From the NCBI GenBank assembly GCA_017983635.1, contig JAGOBA010000012.1, positions 1 through 64,000 on the forward strand: 64,000 nt of DNA, written 5' to 3'. The notes below the pieces were generated by a model that worked only from the letters and a program-made list of their open reading frames with translations, made no database searches and had not been told where the DNA came from. The position numbers and the translations under genes are program-made. How positions within the stretch are numbered: position 1 is the first letter of the stretch; each line of letters starts with the position of its first letter. The stretch is from Alphaproteobacteria bacterium (GTDB lineage: Bacteria; Pseudomonadota; Alphaproteobacteria; Micropepsales; Micropepsaceae). Of this stretch, positions 38,928 to 46,812 are shown in pieces.

Positions 38928-39329
38928 TCACATCGCCAGATGCGTCTTGATCTCGTTCGCGATCCGCCACGCGGTCTTGTAGGTCACCGCCAGCTGCCGC
39001 TGCACCTCGCGCGCCGTCATCCGCTTGTGTCCGGCGCAGTAGAGGAACATCACGTAGTACCAATCCTGCAGCGGCGTGCGCGTCCGAGCGAACGGCGTCC
39101 CTGCTTTCGGATGGATATGATAGGCGCACCACTGGCACACATAAGCCTGCGCCCGACGCAAACGATGAAACTTCCCCGCCCGCCCGCACGCCGGACAAAC
39201 GCCCGGATTGCCGAACCGCAGCTTCAGCAGATGATCGAGACAAGCGTCTTCCGTAGGAAACCGCTGCGAGAACACGCGGTAGAGCACGGCTTCGGGGTCG
39301 GAGGCGGTCATCGACGCACGATCTGACAT
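38928..39329 (-). pseudogene. Truncated IS1595-type transposase (zinc-ribbon part only)
   Basis: 133 aa containing only the N-terminal half of an IS1595-family transposase: FPTEDACLDHLLKLRFGNPGVCPACG, the second Cys pair in YVCQWCAYHIHPKAGTPF, and the helix block RTPLQDWYYVMFLYCAGHKRMTAREVQRQLAVTYKTAWRIANEI. The catalytic DDE-type domain that should follow is absent; a stop comes right after ANEIKTHLAM. Flanking inverted ends of an IS were not found. Either decay debris or a retained zinc-ribbon DNA-binding protein; the intact frame and codon bias leave both open. Confidence 0.75.
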
Positions 39330-39404
39330 TGGTCAACGCCAGTGTCGAGCCGAAACAGCCCTGCTGGAGATGCTGGCGCAGGCCGTCCAAAAATGCACTG
39401 CACT

Positions 39405-39496
39405 CCCCCAAGTTTCACTTGAAGTGAAACTTGGGGGGAGACAGGAAAACGCGATGTCTCCCCCCGACTGCGTAGCAACGCAGTTGGGGGGGGGAG
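39405..39496. repeat. Two adjacent large hairpins
   Basis: Hairpin 1: CCCCCAAGTTTCACTT (39405-39420) and its exact reverse complement 39422-39437 around a single base. Hairpin 2: CTCCCCCCGACTGCGT (39458-39473) against ACGCAGTTGGGGGGGGGAG (39478-39496) around AGCA, with slight slippage in the G-run. Both are in the gap upstream of the truncated transposase and may be the remains of mobile-element ends or of a hairpin-type repeat. Confidence 0.75.
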
Positions 39497-39585
39497 CGAT
39501 TCGGACTTTTCCAACATGCAAGTACGACGTGCGCGCGCGGTAGCGAAGCGAAGGCGGCTGCACGGGAGTTTCCGAAGGCCACGCC

Positions 39586-39619
39586 TTGACACTTTGCACC
39601 AAATGTTCTACATTTGTTC
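39586..39619 (+). promoter_or_regulatory. SOS-type promoter without an evident gene
   Basis: TTGACA at 39586-39591, a 17-base spacer, and TACATT at 39609-39614 form a near-consensus sigma-70 promoter. GTTC (39605-39608), seven bases, GTTC (39616-39619) overlap its -10 region exactly as a LexA operator would. The arrangement resembles SOS promoters of alphaproteobacterial mutagenesis genes, but no such gene follows. Confidence 0.7.
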
Positions 39620-39708
39620 TTTCCCGATCGAAGCTCCTCCCGGCCTCGCTCGCGGCTGCAACTTGACCCGGTGAATCTAAAAATCGCCCCAGCCAAAATC
39701 AGCGGCTG

Positions 39709-39882
39709 GTGAGGCTTACGGGAGAGGTGCGTCTGGCGCTTTGCGCAGGATGCGCACCTCATATGAGACAACTGGCACAGCCAAATGGGACACCCGACCC
39801 CTGTCTCGCATGCCTCGCGAAAAGCGGCGGCGTTCTGCGGCAAAGCGGGCGTTTCGCACGACAAATGAAATGTCTCGCGTGA
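39709..39882 (+). CDS. Possible small protein with two CxxC pairs, downstream of the SOS promoter
   Basis: 57-codon frame from a GTG, or 51 codons from a second GTG at 39727. It contains LCAGCAPHM and DPCLACLAKSGG, a pattern that could bind zinc. Codon bias is weaker than in host genes and the ribosome site (GGGAGAG) touches the second GTG, so support is thin. Listed because it is the first open frame of any size after the SOS promoter. Confidence 0.2.
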   Translation: MRLTGEVRLALCAGCAPHMRQLAQPNGTPDPCLACLAKSGGVLRQSGRFARQMKCLA

Positions 39883-39890
39883 GACAGTCC

Positions 39891-42113
39891 CTACCCCTCC
39901 TCCAGCACCTCTTTCACCTTGCTCGTCAGCTGCTTCAGGCTGAACGGCTTGGGTAGGAACAGGAAGTCTTCCGGCCGGTCGGGCGAATTGCGGAACGCTT
40001 CTTCGGCATAGCCCGAGATAAAGATCACGCGCAGGCCCGGCATGATCTCGCGCACGGCTTTGACCAGCGCGGGGCCTTCCATGCCCGGCATCACGACGTC
40101 GGAGATCAGAAGGTCGATCGGGCCGTCATGCTCGCGCACGATCTCGAGCGCCTCTTCGCCGCCGCAGGCATCCAGCACCTTATACCCGCGCATCGACAGC
40201 GCCCGCACCGCAAAGTCGCGCACCGCATCTTCGTCTTCGACAAGAAGGATCGTGCCCGAGCCGGTGAGATCGCGCGACGCATGCGTCTTCTCGGGCTCGA
40301 CCGTCTCCGTCACCGGCGCCGGGATGTGGCGCGGCAGATAGATCCGGAACGTCGTGCCCTTGCCCACTTCGGATTCGGGGAAGATGTAGCCGCCCGTCTG
40401 TTTGACGATGCCGTAGACCGACGCAAGGCCAAGGCCCGTGCCGTGCCCCTTTTCCTTCGTCGTGAAGAACGGCTCGAAAATCTTGCCGAGGTTTTCCTTC
40501 GGAATGCCGATGCCGGTGTCTTCGACTTCGATCGTCACATACTCGCCCGACGGCATCAGCACGTGGCCCAGAGATTTCGTCTCCTCGACGCTGACGTTCG
40601 AGGTGCGAATGGTCAACGCCCCGCCATTCGGCATCGCGTCGCGCGCGTTGACCGCCAGGTTAATCAGCGCATTGCCGAGCTGGTTCGGGTCCGCCATCAC
40701 CGGCCACAAGTCGCGCCCGTGATCGACCTTCAGCTTCACCCGGTCGCCGATCAAACGCCGCAACGTCACCGACCAATCCGCGACCAGATCGGTCAAGGTC
40801 AGCATCTGCGGCTCAAGCGTCTGCTGGCGCGAGAACGCCAGCAACTGCCGCACCAGCGACGCGGCGCGCAAGCCGGTGTTGCGAATGTCGTTCAAGTCCG
40901 CGAACGAGGGATCGCCCGGCTGATGCCGCTGCAACAGCAACTCCGCATAACCGTTGATCACGGTGAGCAGATTGTTGAAGTCGTGCGCGATGCCGCCGGC
41001 GAGCTGGCCCACAGCCTGCATCTTCTGCGACTGCGCGAACTGCGTCTCAAGCGCCGTGTGCCCGGTGGTGTCGATCAGGAAGATCGCATAGGCCGTGCCG
41101 CCCGTATCCGCCGGCTCGAACCGGCTCGCAAAGAGCTGCGCCGTGCGTTCGTTGCCCGACTTAAAGCGCACGTCGACCGGCGCGCGGCTCACTTCGCCGA
41201 CGCTCAACGACGACAACCGCGCCTTCGTTTCTTGCACGGTCAAGTCGCGCATCATGTCGAACGCTGGCTTACCCTTCAGCCGCTGCAGATCGACGCCGAG
41301 CAGCGCTGCGAACGCGGCGTTCGCCTCCCCGATCACGCCATCGCCGTCGATGAGCGCAATGCCGACCGGCGCATCCTGAATGAAGCGCGGAATACGAATC
41401 CCATCGCTCACACCCGGCAGCAGCGCCCCTTCGAACGGCCGCAACTGCACGACAACCGACTGCTTCGCCGCATCGACGGTCTGCAGCATTGGCCGGCGCG
41501 ACGACACTTCGGTAATCCGCCACACCGTGTGCCCAAGGCTGCTGATCGAAGCGACCGCGACATGCACCCACTTGCCGGCGAGATTCTTGAGCTTCAGCTC
41601 TTCCTCGTGCGCTTCCTTCAAGCTCGCCGCGCGAACGAGCTTATAGAGCCGCTGCGCCGTTTCCGGATCGGCAGAGAATCCGGCAACCGGCAGCACGTCG
41701 CCGCCCGAAGCGCTCTGCCCGAACGTCTTGCGCCAGGCGGCGTTGGCATAGGCGACCGACCCATCCGGCGCAGTGATGCAGCACGCGCGTTGATCCGTGT
41801 CCAACGCCGCGCCGAACAAGCGCGCCGGCGCTTCCGGCGGCACCAAGCGTCCGGCCGTCATCGTGAACATCAAAGCTGCGCCACAAAGCGTGAGCCCCAC
41901 CAGGAACGCAAGCCCACCGAGCCCCGCCGCCTCCGGCCACAGGATCACCGCAATGCCGATCAAACACGCAATACCGAACAGCCCCAGCGCCCACTGCCCC
42001 GGCGACAAACGGCGCAGCCGAATCGATCCGAGCGACGGCAAAGTCCACCGCGACGCCTGCGCGGATCCGCCTTCCGAAGCTACTTCTTTGGGTGGCTCAA
42101 TCGCTGGCTTCAT
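39891..42113 (-). CDS. cckA: Hybrid sensor histidine kinase CckA
   Basis: 740 aa: two transmembrane helices (about 41-60 and 65-88), two PAS-like regions (about 95-205 and 240-350), a HisKA domain with phospho-acceptor His377 in [11 protein letters not shown], an HATPase domain ([35 protein letters not shown]), and a C-terminal receiver with Asp672 in [13 protein letters not shown]. This is the architecture of CckA, which through ChpT phosphorylates CtrA and CpdR to run the cell cycle and motility. Its start overlaps the flhB stop by four bases, making it the last gene of the flgB operon. Confidence 0.94.
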   Translation of the reverse strand: MKPAIEPPKEVASEGGSAQASRWTLPSLGSIRLRRLSPGQWALGLFGIACLIGIAVILWPEAAGLGGLAFLVGLTLCGAALMFTMTAGRLVPPEAPARLFGAALDTDQRACCITAPDGSVAYANAAWRKTFGQSASGGDVLPVAGFSADPETAQRLYKLVRAASLKEAHEEELKLKNLAGKWVHVAVASISSLGHTVWRITEVSSRRPMLQTVDAAKQSVVVQLRPFEGALLPGVSDGIRIPRFIQDAPVGIALIDGDGVIGEANAAFAALLGVDLQRLKGKPAFDMMRDLTVQETKARLSSLSVGEVSRAPVDVRFKSGNERTAQLFASRFEPADTGGTAYAIFLIDTTGHTALETQFAQSQKMQAVGQLAGGIAHDFNNLLTVINGYAELLLQRHQPGDPSFADLNDIRNTGLRAASLVRQLLAFSRQQTLEPQMLTLTDLVADWSVTLRRLIGDRVKLKVDHGRDLWPVMADPNQLGNALINLAVNARDAMPNGGALTIRTSNVSVEETKSLGHVLMPSGEYVTIEVEDTGIGIPKENLGKIFEPFFTTKEKGHGTGLGLASVYGIVKQTGGYIFPESEVGKGTTFRIYLPRHIPAPVTETVEPEKTHASRDLTGSGTILLVEDEDAVRDFAVRALSMRGYKVLDACGGEEALEIVREHDGPIDLLISDVVMPGMEGPALVKAVREIMPGLRVIFISGYAEEAFRNSPDRPEDFLFLPKPFSLKQLTSKVKEVLEEG

Positions 42114-43204
42114 GGACGCCGTTCTGTACGCGGGGACGAGACTTTGCCTTTCAAGCGCATGACGAAGCCGATGACTTGCGCCACCGCCTTGTAATGCTCC
42201 GGCTTGATGCTCTCATCCACATCGACAGAGGCGTAGAGGGCCCGCGCAAGAGGCGGATTTTCCACGATCGGTACATTGTTTTCCCGCCCAATTTCCCGAA
42301 TTTTCAGCGCGACGTGGTCGACGCCTTTAGCGACGCAGATTGGAGCGCCCATCTTGCCTGATTCGTAGGCCAATGCGACCGCATAGTGTGTCGGGTTGGT
42401 GATAATGACGGACGCCTTGGGGACAGCCGACATCATGCGCTTACGGGAACGTTCTGAACGAATTTGTTTAAGTCGACCCTTAACTGCCGGATCGCCCTCA
42501 CTTTGTTTGTATTCTTCGCGGACCTCCTGACGTGTCATTTTCAGGCGACGCATCCGCTCTAAATATTGCCAGCCATAGTCGGCAATCGCGACGATCGCGA
42601 GCAACGCGAGCGCCGCGACCAGCACCTGGGTCATCAAGGTCTGGGTCGTCGGCAGCAGCTGCCCGACCGGCATCATGATCAGCGGGATCAGATGTTCCCG
42701 CATCGGCCAGAGCACCATGCCGGTGACGGCGGCCGCCAAAGTTGTCTTGAGCAGACCCTTGCCGAAATTGACCAAGGCCGCCCGCCCGAACAACCGGCCG
42801 AGCCCTTTGAGCGGGCTCAACCGCGAGAAGTCGGGCTTCAACTTCTCCAGCGAGAACACCGGCTTGTGCTGAATCAAATGCGCCCCGACGCCCACCACCA
42901 TCAGCATCCCGAACGGGATCGCCAAAATGCCGAGCAGCTCGAAGCCAAGCCCCTTGAGTAAAGAGCCCATCGTGTTGTTGTCGATCGACAGGCTATGTGG
43001 CTGAGCCAGAAAATTCGTCATCATCTGCCGCAGGCTGGAGGCGGTCGACCCGCCCCACAGCATGATGAACCCGGTGGCCGCAGCTAGAACCATCCAAGAA
43101 GCGATTTCGGGCGATTGGGTTACGTCGCCTTTCTCTTCGGCTTCCTGGAGTCTCTTTTGACTCGGTAATTCGGTTTTCTGGCTGTCGTCTTGTTCGTCCG
43201 CCAT
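42110..43204 (-). CDS. flhB: Flagellar export apparatus protein FlhB
   Basis: 364 aa; four transmembrane helices (about 35-205) and a cytoplasmic domain with the autocleavage site NPTH at 270-273, which switches export from rod/hook to filament substrates. The N-terminal ADEQDDSQKTELPSQKRLQEAEEKGDV segment is typical. Seven bases after fliR; overlaps cckA. Confidence 0.96.
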   Translation of the reverse strand: MADEQDDSQKTELPSQKRLQEAEEKGDVTQSPEIASWMVLAAATGFIMLWGGSTASSLRQMMTNFLAQPHSLSIDNNTMGSLLKGLGFELLGILAIPFGMLMVVGVGAHLIQHKPVFSLEKLKPDFSRLSPLKGLGRLFGRAALVNFGKGLLKTTLAAAVTGMVLWPMREHLIPLIMMPVGQLLPTTQTLMTQVLVAALALLAIVAIADYGWQYLERMRRLKMTRQEVREEYKQSEGDPAVKGRLKQIRSERSRKRMMSAVPKASVIITNPTHYAVALAYESGKMGAPICVAKGVDHVALKIREIGRENNVPIVENPPLARALYASVDVDESIKPEHYKAVAQVIGFVMRLKGKVSSPRTERRP

Positions 43205-43211
43205 ACGCGCC

Positions 43212-43985
43212 TCAGTGCGGCACGAACAGCTGAACCTTGGCCCCGAACGCGTCCAGGAACCAAAGCATCATCGTCGACAAAGACAGGCCCAGAATGACGA
43301 AGCCGCCCAAAATGCTGATCGGCATCGAGATGAAGAAGATCTGCAACTGCGGCATCATCCGCGACACGACGCCCGACGCGCCGTAGAGGATGAGACCGAA
43401 CACCAAAAACGGCGCCGCCATCTGCATGCCGGTCACGAACAGTCCCGACAATATCTCGATCGAAAGCTTCACGAAGTCCGCCGTCGGCGGCAACTTGCCC
43501 GGCGGAAACATCTCGAACGAGTGCTCGATCCCGATGATCAGCTGATGATGCAATTCGGTGGCGAAGATCAGCACGACCGCCAACATCGACAGGAACATCG
43601 ACAGCAGCGCGCTCTGCGCCCCTTGGCTCGCGTCGAACGACTGCGAGAAGGCAAGACCCGTCTGCATCGCGATCACGTGCCCCGCCACATGGACGGACGC
43701 CATCACCATGCGGATCATCAACCCGACCGCAAGCCCCGTGATCACTTCCGCGAGCACGATGCCGCCAAGCTGAAGTACGGTCAGCGACAGGACCGGCGGA
43801 TAAAGATAGCCGACCAGCGGCGCCATCACGATCGTGAGGCCCAGCGCTACCATCAATCGCGCTTGCGCCGGCACGGTCGCCTCGCCGAGCGCCGGCAGCG
43901 TCATCACCATGGCGCCCACGCGTGCGAAGACGAGCGTCATCGTCGACACGTCGGTGGGCAGCATCTGAAGCACGGACGCCAGCAT
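43212..43985 (-). CDS. fliR: Flagellar export apparatus protein FliR
   Basis: 257-aa membrane protein of the export gate (FliP-FliQ-FliR). Family blocks: FARVGAMVMTLPALGEATVPAQARL, AVGLMIRMVMASVHVAGHVIAMQTGLAFSQSFDASQGAQS, and MPQLQIFFISMPISILGGF. The start at MLASVLQMLP follows convention; the frame is open much further up through fliQ, but that part is a shadow. 17 bases after fliQ. Confidence 0.95.
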   Translation of the reverse strand: MLASVLQMLPTDVSTMTLVFARVGAMVMTLPALGEATVPAQARLMVALGLTIVMAPLVGYLYPPVLSLTVLQLGGIVLAEVITGLAVGLMIRMVMASVHVAGHVIAMQTGLAFSQSFDASQGAQSALLSMFLSMLAVVLIFATELHHQLIIGIEHSFEMFPPGKLPPTADFVKLSIEILSGLFVTGMQMAAPFLVFGLILYGASGVVSRMMPQLQIFFISMPISILGGFVILGLSLSTMMLWFLDAFGAKVQLFVPH

Positions 43986-44002
43986 TGGCTTGCGCCCTCG
44001 TC

Positions 44003-44266
44003 TTAAGGTGAAATGATGCGTTGAACGATCATCGTCATGAGGCCGGACATCGAAGCGGCCATCATCGGCAACAGCAAAATAACCGCGGCGAAGATCGAAA
44101 GAATCTTCGGCACAAAGACGAGCGTCGCTTCTTGAATTTGCGTCAGCGCCTGCAGAACACCGATCGCAACGCCCACGATCAGCCCGACGATCATGACCGG
44201 ACCCGCCATGACGACCAGCACCCACGTCGCTTCACGCGCGAGATCGAGTGCCTCACCGCCGCTCAT
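44003..44266 (-). CDS. fliQ: Flagellar export apparatus protein FliQ
   Basis: 87 aa with two transmembrane helices and the family core GPVMIVGLIVGVAIGVLQALTQIQEATLVFVPKI. Partner of FliP and FliR in the export gate. 33 bases after fliE. Confidence 0.95.
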   Translation of the reverse strand: MSGGEALDLAREATWVLVVMAGPVMIVGLIVGVAIGVLQALTQIQEATLVFVPKILSIFAAVILLLPMMAASMSGLMTMIVQRIISP

Positions 44267-44299
44267 CTGTTGAACCCTTCGTAACGTTACCGGACGCCG

Positions 44300-44620
44300 T
44301 CAAATCGGCATCCGCATAATTTCTTGATAGGCGCTGATCACGCGGTCGCGGATTGCAACCACCGTCTCCAAGGACATTTCGGCCGCATTCACCGCCGTAA
44401 CGACATCGACGAGATCGCCCTTGCCCTGTACCAGCGAGGCAGCCTTCGTTTCCGCCGCACGGCTGGAGCTGATCGCATCGTTCACAACGCCGGACAAAAC
44501 GTCGCCGAACGACCCGCCCGGAACCGCGCCGGCCGCAGCAGCACCTTCACCGCCCGTGATCGCCATCTTGGCGGCTTGCGCGTAGGCGTTGATCGCCGCC
44601 GGATTGACTGAGAGTGCCAT
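44300..44620 (-). CDS. fliE: Flagellar hook-basal body protein FliE
   Basis: 106 aa. The C-terminal helix block KGDLVDVVTAVNAAEMSLETVVAIRDRVISAYQEIMRMPI is diagnostic of FliE, the adaptor between MS ring and rod. The Ala/Gly-rich N-terminus is variable in the family. Eight bases after flgC. Confidence 0.94.
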   Translation of the reverse strand: MALSVNPAAINAYAQAAKMAITGGEGAAAAGAVPGGSFGDVLSGVVNDAISSSRAAETKAASLVQGKGDLVDVVTAVNAAEMSLETVVAIRDRVISAYQEIMRMPI

Positions 44621-44628
44621 GGCCTAAT

Positions 44629-45042
44629 TCAACCGCGCTTCAGGAGATCGACGGTGCGCGCCATCATCGTGCGCGTGTTGTCGATTACATTCAAATTGGC
44701 TTCGTAGGCGCGCTGCGCCTCGCGCATGTCCATCATTTCGACCAGCGAGCTCACGTTCGGCATCTTCACATAGCCGCGTTCGTCCGCCGCCGGATGACCC
44801 GGCATGTACTGCTCGCGAAAATCCGACTGATCGTGCACGACGCCTTTGACGTCCACGACTTGCGCGCCGGTCGCGCGGTCAAGTTCGGTCTTGAACACGG
44901 GAATCTGCCGGCGATACGGATCCTCGCCCGGCTTCGCCGCCGTCGAGGTCGCGTTCGCCAAGTTCTCCGCGATCACCCGCATGCGTTCCGCCTGCGCCCG
45001 CATCCCGGACGCCGCAATCAGCATCGACTTCATCGTTTCCAT
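44629..45042 (-). CDS. flgC: Flagellar basal-body rod protein FlgC
   Basis: 137 aa proximal rod subunit. N-terminal SGMRAQAERMRVIAENLANATSTAAKPGEDPYRRQIPVF and C-terminal PNVSSLVEMMDMREAQRAYEANLNVIDNTRTMM are the two coiled ends found in axial proteins. Follows flgB by 26 bases. Confidence 0.96.
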   Translation of the reverse strand: METMKSMLIAASGMRAQAERMRVIAENLANATSTAAKPGEDPYRRQIPVFKTELDRATGAQVVDVKGVVHDQSDFREQYMPGHPAADERGYVKMPNVSSLVEMMDMREAQRAYEANLNVIDNTRTMMARTVDLLKRG

Positions 45043-45068
45043 GAGAATGCCCTACCCTTCGTTGTCTT

Positions 45069-45476
45069 CTAACCGCGCGGCGCTTGCAGCGCGGTGCGCC
45101 ACATCGCCGTCATTTTCTTGTAGAGACCGGACGCTTCCGCGTACTGCATCTGCGTCTCGGACACTTTCATCATCTGCTGCTCGACCACGACCGCGTTGCC
45201 GTCCGGCGACGACGTCGAGTCCGGCGTCGCGATCGAGCGATAAGACATGCCGCTCGCACCGCGGGCCTGCATGTGCAACCCATTCGTGACGTTGAGCCCG
45301 CCCGTATTCGCCGTCTTCGACAGCGCGACCGCGAAATCGTTCGCACGCAAATCCTGCGGCACGTAACCTGGCGTCGACGAGTTCGCGATATTGCGCGCGA
45401 GCACGGCTTGCCGGTCGTTCAAGAAACTCATCTTCTGCTGCAGCATGCCCAGCAGCGGAATATCGGAGAAGCTCAT
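45069..45476 (-). CDS. flgB: Flagellar basal-body rod protein FlgB
   Basis: 135 aa. LQQKMSFLNDRQAVLARNIANSSTPGYVPQDL is the conserved axial-protein N-terminus, and QQMMKVSETQMQYAEASGLYKKM the C-terminal helix. The ATG at 45476 is preferred to a GTG five codons upstream by comparison with the family. First gene of the leftward operon flgB-flgC-fliE-fliQ-fliR-flhB-cckA. Confidence 0.95.
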   Translation of the reverse strand: MSFSDIPLLGMLQQKMSFLNDRQAVLARNIANSSTPGYVPQDLRANDFAVALSKTANTGGLNVTNGLHMQARGASGMSYRSIATPDSTSSPDGNAVVVEQQMMKVSETQMQYAEASGLYKKMTAMWRTALQAPRG

Positions 45477-45534
45477 CTGGCGTCGTTCCACTATCGAAGT
45501 CCGGAGACCTGGCGGCAGTTTTTGCCCGCGACGC

Positions 45535-45549
45535 TTAAAGGCGGCTTAA
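45535..45549. promoter_or_regulatory. CtrA-type box in the flgB-fliO control region
   Basis: TTAA at 45535-45538 and TTAA at 45546-45549, exactly seven bases apart, matching the CtrA consensus TTAA-N7-TTAA. TTAA is rare in this GC-rich DNA. It is 59 bases upstream of flgB and 160 upstream of fliO, suited to control of either operon. Confidence 0.72.
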
Positions 45550-45651
45550 GGTGGAAGAAAATATTCGCCATTCGAGCCCGGCAAACGCGCGCAAGTGTCC
45601 GAACTGGCTCAAAAATTTACCCGCCGGTAACCCGGAAATTTTTGCCGCGCG

Positions 45652-45666
45652 TTTAGCCGGACTTAA
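45652..45666. promoter_or_regulatory. Second, degenerate CtrA-type box near fliO
   Basis: TTTA at 45652-45655, seven bases, TTAA at 45663-45666: one mismatch from the full consensus, 43 bases before the fliO start. Its placement over the likely fliO promoter supports it. Confidence 0.5.
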
Positions 45667-45708
45667 GGTTACGCGCTCATTGTCCATTTCAATTGGCGGG
45701 ACCAAAGC

Positions 45709-46041
45709 ATGGACGATCCGACCCAAATTCTTCGCTTCGGCGCAGCACTCGTCTTCGTGCTGGCGCTCTTGGGCGCGCTCGCTTTCGCCGCGCGCGCCTT
45801 AGGCTTTCTGTCGAACGTGCAGCGCCGTCCGGGCGACCGCCGGCTCAGCATTGTCGAGAGCCTGCTTGTCGACGCACGCCGCCGCATCATCCTCGTCCGC
45901 CGCGACGATCAAGAGTATCTGGTTTTGCTGTCGCCGCACGGCGAAGTCCTGCTCGACGACCGCATCCCGGTGAAGGACCTGCCCGACTCGCCGGTATCGA
46001 GCTCCACCTTCGTCACAATCAAGACGGAGCCGCGCCTGTGA
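45709..46041 (+). CDS. fliO: Flagellar biosynthesis protein FliO
   Basis: 110 aa: one N-terminal transmembrane helix (LRFGAALVFVLALLGALAFAARALGFL) and a small cytoplasmic domain with RRLSIVESLLVDARRRIILVRRDDQEYLVLLSPHGEVLLD, the FliO pattern. It helps assemble FliP in the export gate. The stop overlaps the fliP GTG start. Confidence 0.9.
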   Translation: MDDPTQILRFGAALVFVLALLGALAFAARALGFLSNVQRRPGDRRLSIVESLLVDARRRIILVRRDDQEYLVLLSPHGEVLLDDRIPVKDLPDSPVSSSTFVTIKTEPRL

Positions 46042-46781
46042 AACTCGCTACGCTCGCGCTCACGGCGGTCGCGGCCGTCCTGCTGACGATTGAACCCGCC
46101 GCGGCGCAACAGCTGACCCTCGACCTCGGCAAAGACGCCGGCGGCGGCATGACCGAGCGCCTGATTCAGATCGTCGCCCTCATCACGGTCTTGAGCGTTG
46201 CGCCCTCGATCCTGATCATGGTGACGAGCTTCGTGCGCATCGTCGTCGTGCTCTCGCTGCTGCGCACCGCAATCGGCATCCCGCAAAGCCCGCCGAACAG
46301 CGTCATGATTGCGCTGGCGCTGTTTCTGACCGCCTTCATCATGGCCCCGACATTTGAGAGCGCCTACAAAGACGGCATCGCGCCCCTCATGGCCGAAAAG
46401 ATCGAGCCGGCAGAGGCCTTCACCAAGACCGCCGCCCCGCTCTCCGCCTTCATGTTAAAGCATGTGCGTGAAAGCGATCTGGCGTTGTTCTTCAATCTCG
46501 CCAAGCAACAGCCTCCCGCGACCGCGGCCGAAACCCCGCTGCGCATCCTGATCCCGGCCTTCTTGATCAGCGAACTGAGGCGCGCCTTCGAAATCGGCTT
46601 CCTGCTGTTCATCCCCTTCCTCATCATCGACCTCGTCGTCGCCTCGCTCCTCATGGCGATGGGTATGATGATGCTCCCCCCCGTGACGATCTCGCTTCCG
46701 TTCAAGCTGATCTTCTTCGTCCTCGTCGACGGCTGGGCATTGGTCGCGGGCAGCTTGGTGCAAAGCTACGGCGCTGGGTGA
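46038..46781 (+). CDS. fliP: Flagellar export apparatus protein FliP
   Basis: 247 aa beginning with a cleavable signal (TLALTAVAAVLLTIEPAAAQ), usual for FliP. Signature blocks are VLSVAPSILIMVTSFVRIVVVLSLLRTAIGIPQSPPNSVM and ELRRAFEIGFLLFIPFLIIDLVVASLLMAMGMMMLPP. The GTG start overlaps fliO. Divergent from flgB, so FliP, FliQ and FliR come from two opposite transcripts sharing one control region. Confidence 0.96.
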   Translation: MKLATLALTAVAAVLLTIEPAAAQQLTLDLGKDAGGGMTERLIQIVALITVLSVAPSILIMVTSFVRIVVVLSLLRTAIGIPQSPPNSVMIALALFLTAFIMAPTFESAYKDGIAPLMAEKIEPAEAFTKTAAPLSAFMLKHVRESDLALFFNLAKQQPPATAAETPLRILIPAFLISELRRAFEIGFLLFIPFLIIDLVVASLLMAMGMMMLPPVTISLPFKLIFFVLVDGWALVAGSLVQSYGAG

Positions 46782-46812
46782 CGCAGCTAGGGTCACCCGT
46801 CAACATAGCGAT

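Larger units (their letters stand above)
39330..39890. other. Scarred intergenic segment between transposase remnant and cckA
   Basis: A 560-base stretch without a recognisable full gene. It contains two large adjacent hairpins, a strong SOS-type promoter pointing right, a possible 57-codon frame, and an 16-base palindrome TGTCTC-GCGT-GAGACA near 39870, just past the cckA stop, that could act as a terminator. The mixture suggests repeated insertion and deletion. Confidence 0.6.

Noticed and set aside
39415..39864. 149-codon leftward frame across the hairpin segment
   Set aside because: It reads through both hairpins (ending PPKFHFK from the palindrome), has poor codon bias, and shows no domain; probably translated repeat.
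40128..42194. 688-codon frame antisense to cckA
   Set aside because: Arg/His/Gln-rich shadow of a clearly real kinase gene.
45509..45527. TGGC...TTTTTGC near flgB/fliO as a sigma-54 promoter
   Set aside because: The GG and GC doublets are eleven, not ten, bases apart, which sigma-54 does not tolerate well; the CtrA-type boxes are a better explanation.
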